A stretch of DNA of 64,000 nucleotides from NCBI RefSeq assembly GCF_018449795.1, contig NZ_JAAVVE010000021.1, positions 1-64,000 of the forward strand, read 5' to 3'. Below the pieces are notes generated by a model, which searched no databases, was not told the origin of the DNA, and worked only from the letters and a program-made list of their open reading frames with translations. Positions 62,685 to 64,000 of this stretch are shown here, one piece after another (position 1 is the stretch's first letter; each line of letters begins with the position of its first letter). Source of the DNA: Sphingomonas sp. dw_22 (GTDB taxonomy: Bacteria; Pseudomonadota; Alphaproteobacteria; Sphingomonadales; Sphingomonadaceae). Made by a program: the position numbers and the translations under genes.

Positions 62685-64000
62685 TCAGCGCGTCCGGATA
62701 CGCAGCGCGTAGGGCGCGGCGCCGTCGCCCACCGGCGGCAGCGTCACTTCAAGGCCCTTCGGCGTCTGCCGCCATGTGATCTTGCCGCCGTCGAGCAGCT
62801 CGATGCTCCTGATCGGCGCATCGAGATACGGCGTGCCGGCATAGAGCGTCTTGACCAGCACCGCGCCGTCCTTCGGCCGCGACAGGCCGAGCGCGTAGAG
62901 CGTGTCGCCCTTGGTGGTGAAACGAATATCCGCCGGCGTGAAGCCCTTCACCGCCGATTCCTCGACCTGGCCGCCCACGCGCACCTGGCCGGACTTGGTC
63001 GTCCCCTCGCCGAAATATTTGAAGGGCCGCGTGCCGTAGATCGCTTCGCCGTTCACCTTGAGCCACGCGCCCATGCCGCGCAGCACGGTCTGGATCTCCT
63101 CGGGGATGGTCCCGTCCGCCCTCGGCCCGACATTGAGCAGCAGGTTGCCGTTCTTGCTGACGATGTCGATCAGATCGGCGATCAGCGACGGCGCGCTGCG
63201 ATAGGTGTCGTTCTGGGCATAGCCCCAGCTATGGACGCTCACCGACGTATCCGATTGCCAGGGAGTCAGCTTGAGCGCGTCGGTCTTGCCGCGCTCCATG
63301 TCGAACATCGCGCTGCCCTCGGCGAACTGCGATCCCTTGTAGGCGATGATGCCGGGCGCGTTCCGGGCCGCCGAGCGGTTGTAATAATAGGCCGCGGTGT
63401 CGCGCATCAGCGGCTCGAACAGCGGCGCCGAGGTCCACCAGTCGAAATAGATCAGCTCGGGCTGGTATTTGTCGATCAGCTCGGACGTGCGCGCCATCCA
63501 GTCGTTCAGGAAAGCCTTGCTCGGCGGCATCCAGTTCTGGAGCTGGCCGCTGTCGGGCCAGGTCTCCGGCGCATCGGCGGGCAGTCCGGTGCGCGACGCC
63601 GGCCCATACAGGCCGTCGTTCGCCGGATTGTTGACGTCGGAATCATAGGTGCGGCCCATATAATACCACCACCAATGCTCGGCGCGGTGCGACGACAGGC
63701 CGAAATGCATGCCGTGCGCGCGCGCCGCCTTGGCGATCTCGCCGGTCGTGTCGCGCTTCGGCCCCATGTCGGCCGCATCCCAGGTGGTGAAGTCCGACGC
63801 GTACATCGCGAAGCCGTCGCAATGCTCCGCGACGGGGACGACGTACTTGGCGCCGGCATCCTGGAAGAGCCGGACCCACTGGTCGGCGTCGAACTTCTCC
63901 GCCTTGAACTGTGGGATGAAGTCCTTGTAGCCGAACTTCGACTGCGGCCCGTAGGTCTTCACATGGTGCTCATAGGCGGCGTTGCCCGGCACATACATGT
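62685..64000 (-). CDS. GH29 alpha-L-fucosidase, N-terminus beyond window
   Basis: At least 437 residues of a GH29 enzyme. The visible part begins MYVPGNAAYEHHVKTYGPQ, which in relatives lies after the HWG... segment, so the true start is outside the window. Family motifs: KFDADQWVRLFQDAGAKYVVPVAEHCDGFAMY, HRAEHWWW, and ELIYFDWWTS, whose Asp (codon 63441-63443) is the likely nucleophile. The conserved SKNGNLLLNVGPRADGTIPEEI closes the barrel, followed by a C-terminal beta-sandwich. It removes terminal alpha-L-fucose, another pectin or xyloglucan side-chain sugar. Probably the first visible gene of the unit that includes GH-A paralog B. Confidence 0.92.
   Translation of the reverse strand, partial: MYVPGNAAYEHHVKTYGPQSKFGYKDFIPQFKAEKFDADQWVRLFQDAGAKYVVPVAEHCDGFAMYASDFTTWDAADMGPKRDTTGEIAKAARAHGMHFGLSSHRAEHWWWYYMGRTYDSDVNNPANDGLYGPASRTGLPADAPETWPDSGQLQNWMPPSKAFLNDWMARTSELIDKYQPELIYFDWWTSAPLFEPLMRDTAAYYYNRSAARNAPGIIAYKGSQFAEGSAMFDMERGKTDALKLTPWQSDTSVSVHSWGYAQNDTYRSAPSLIADLIDIVSKNGNLLLNVGPRADGTIPEEIQTVLRGMGAWLKVNGEAIYGTRPFKYFGEGTTKSGQVRVGGQVEESAVKGFTPADIRFTTKGDTLYALGLSRPKDGAVLVKTLYAGTPYLDAPIRSIELLDGGKITWRQTPKGLEVTLPPVGDGAAPYALRIRTR

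Noticed and set aside
1..64000. tRNA, rRNA, CRISPR arrays, insertion sequences or phage genes
   Set aside because: I found no cloverleaf-like clusters, no regularly spaced repeats and no transposase- or integrase-like proteins. The only repeats are the GH-A duplication and the intergenic palindromes.

Overview
The window is GC-rich DNA from a Gram-negative alphaproteobacterium, most probably a sphingomonad (Sphingomonas or a relative). The reasons are three TonB-dependent receptors with EIVVTG-type TonB boxes, a RegB/RegA redox pair, Tat-exported glycoside hydrolases, and a long inverted repeat built on a GGATCCCGGCCTTCGCCGGGAT-like core (positions 30742-30824) of a kind I associate with sphingomonad genomes. 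It reads as a polysaccharide-utilisation island for pectin-type side chains (rhamnose, apiose, arabinose, galactose, fucose) placed beside a respiratory operon. I see no rRNA, tRNA, CRISPR array or insertion sequence.

Layout. 1-210: start of a TonB receptor leaving the window. 670-1992: MFS transporter, divergent from 2115-8672, a tightly overlapped operon for a cytochrome bo3-type quinol oxidase (cyoABCD), a SURF1 assembly factor and a RegB/RegA-like two-component system. 8894-14056: TonB receptor, a five-bladed-propeller hydrolase and a GH140 apiosidase. 14066-20349 (minus) and 20456-30722 (plus) diverge from one 106-bp promoter region. The minus arm holds a signal-less solute-binding-like protein, a type III CoA transferase and a GH106 rhamnosidase. 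The plus arm holds a second CoA transferase, a MaoC hydratase, an RbsBAC-type sugar ABC transporter, a second signal-less solute-binding-like protein, a Gfo/Idh/MocA dehydrogenase, an SDR and a GH42 beta-galactosidase. 30838-33141 (minus): GguC-like FAH enzyme and a FucP-type permease. 33525-39738 (plus): RhaT rhamnose symporter, GH78 rhamnosidase, a racemase-fold protein with one catalytic Cys, and a sugar-acid MFS transporter. 39762-44115 (minus): GH127 hydrolase, RuBisCO-like protein and DUF1537 kinase. 44220-47524 (plus): second GH42 and an SGNH esterase. 47540-64000 (minus): GH29 fucosidase (cut by the window end), a clan GH-A hydrolase, TonB receptor, two unclassified TIM-barrel-like hydrolases, a near-identical second clan GH-A hydrolase and a second GH78.

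How it fits together. TonB receptors bring oligosaccharides into the periplasm, where exported GH78/GH106/GH140/GH127/GH42/GH29 enzymes and the esterase release monosaccharides. RhaT, the FucP-like permease, the Rbs-type ABC system and MFS carriers move sugars or sugar acids inward. Inside, the Gfo/Idh dehydrogenase, SDR, GguC-like enzyme and the RuBisCO-like protein/DUF1537 kinase pair suggest oxidative sugar-acid catabolism. The last pair together with GH140 points to D-apiose. The part I cannot map to a described pathway is the divergent CoA-transferase/MaoC locus with two solute-binding-like proteins that have no export signal. No dedicated transcription factor is encoded with the island, yet most operon heads carry related AT-rich elements. 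Two GH-A genes form 1.6-kb direct repeats 10 kb apart, a sign of recent duplication with gene conversion.
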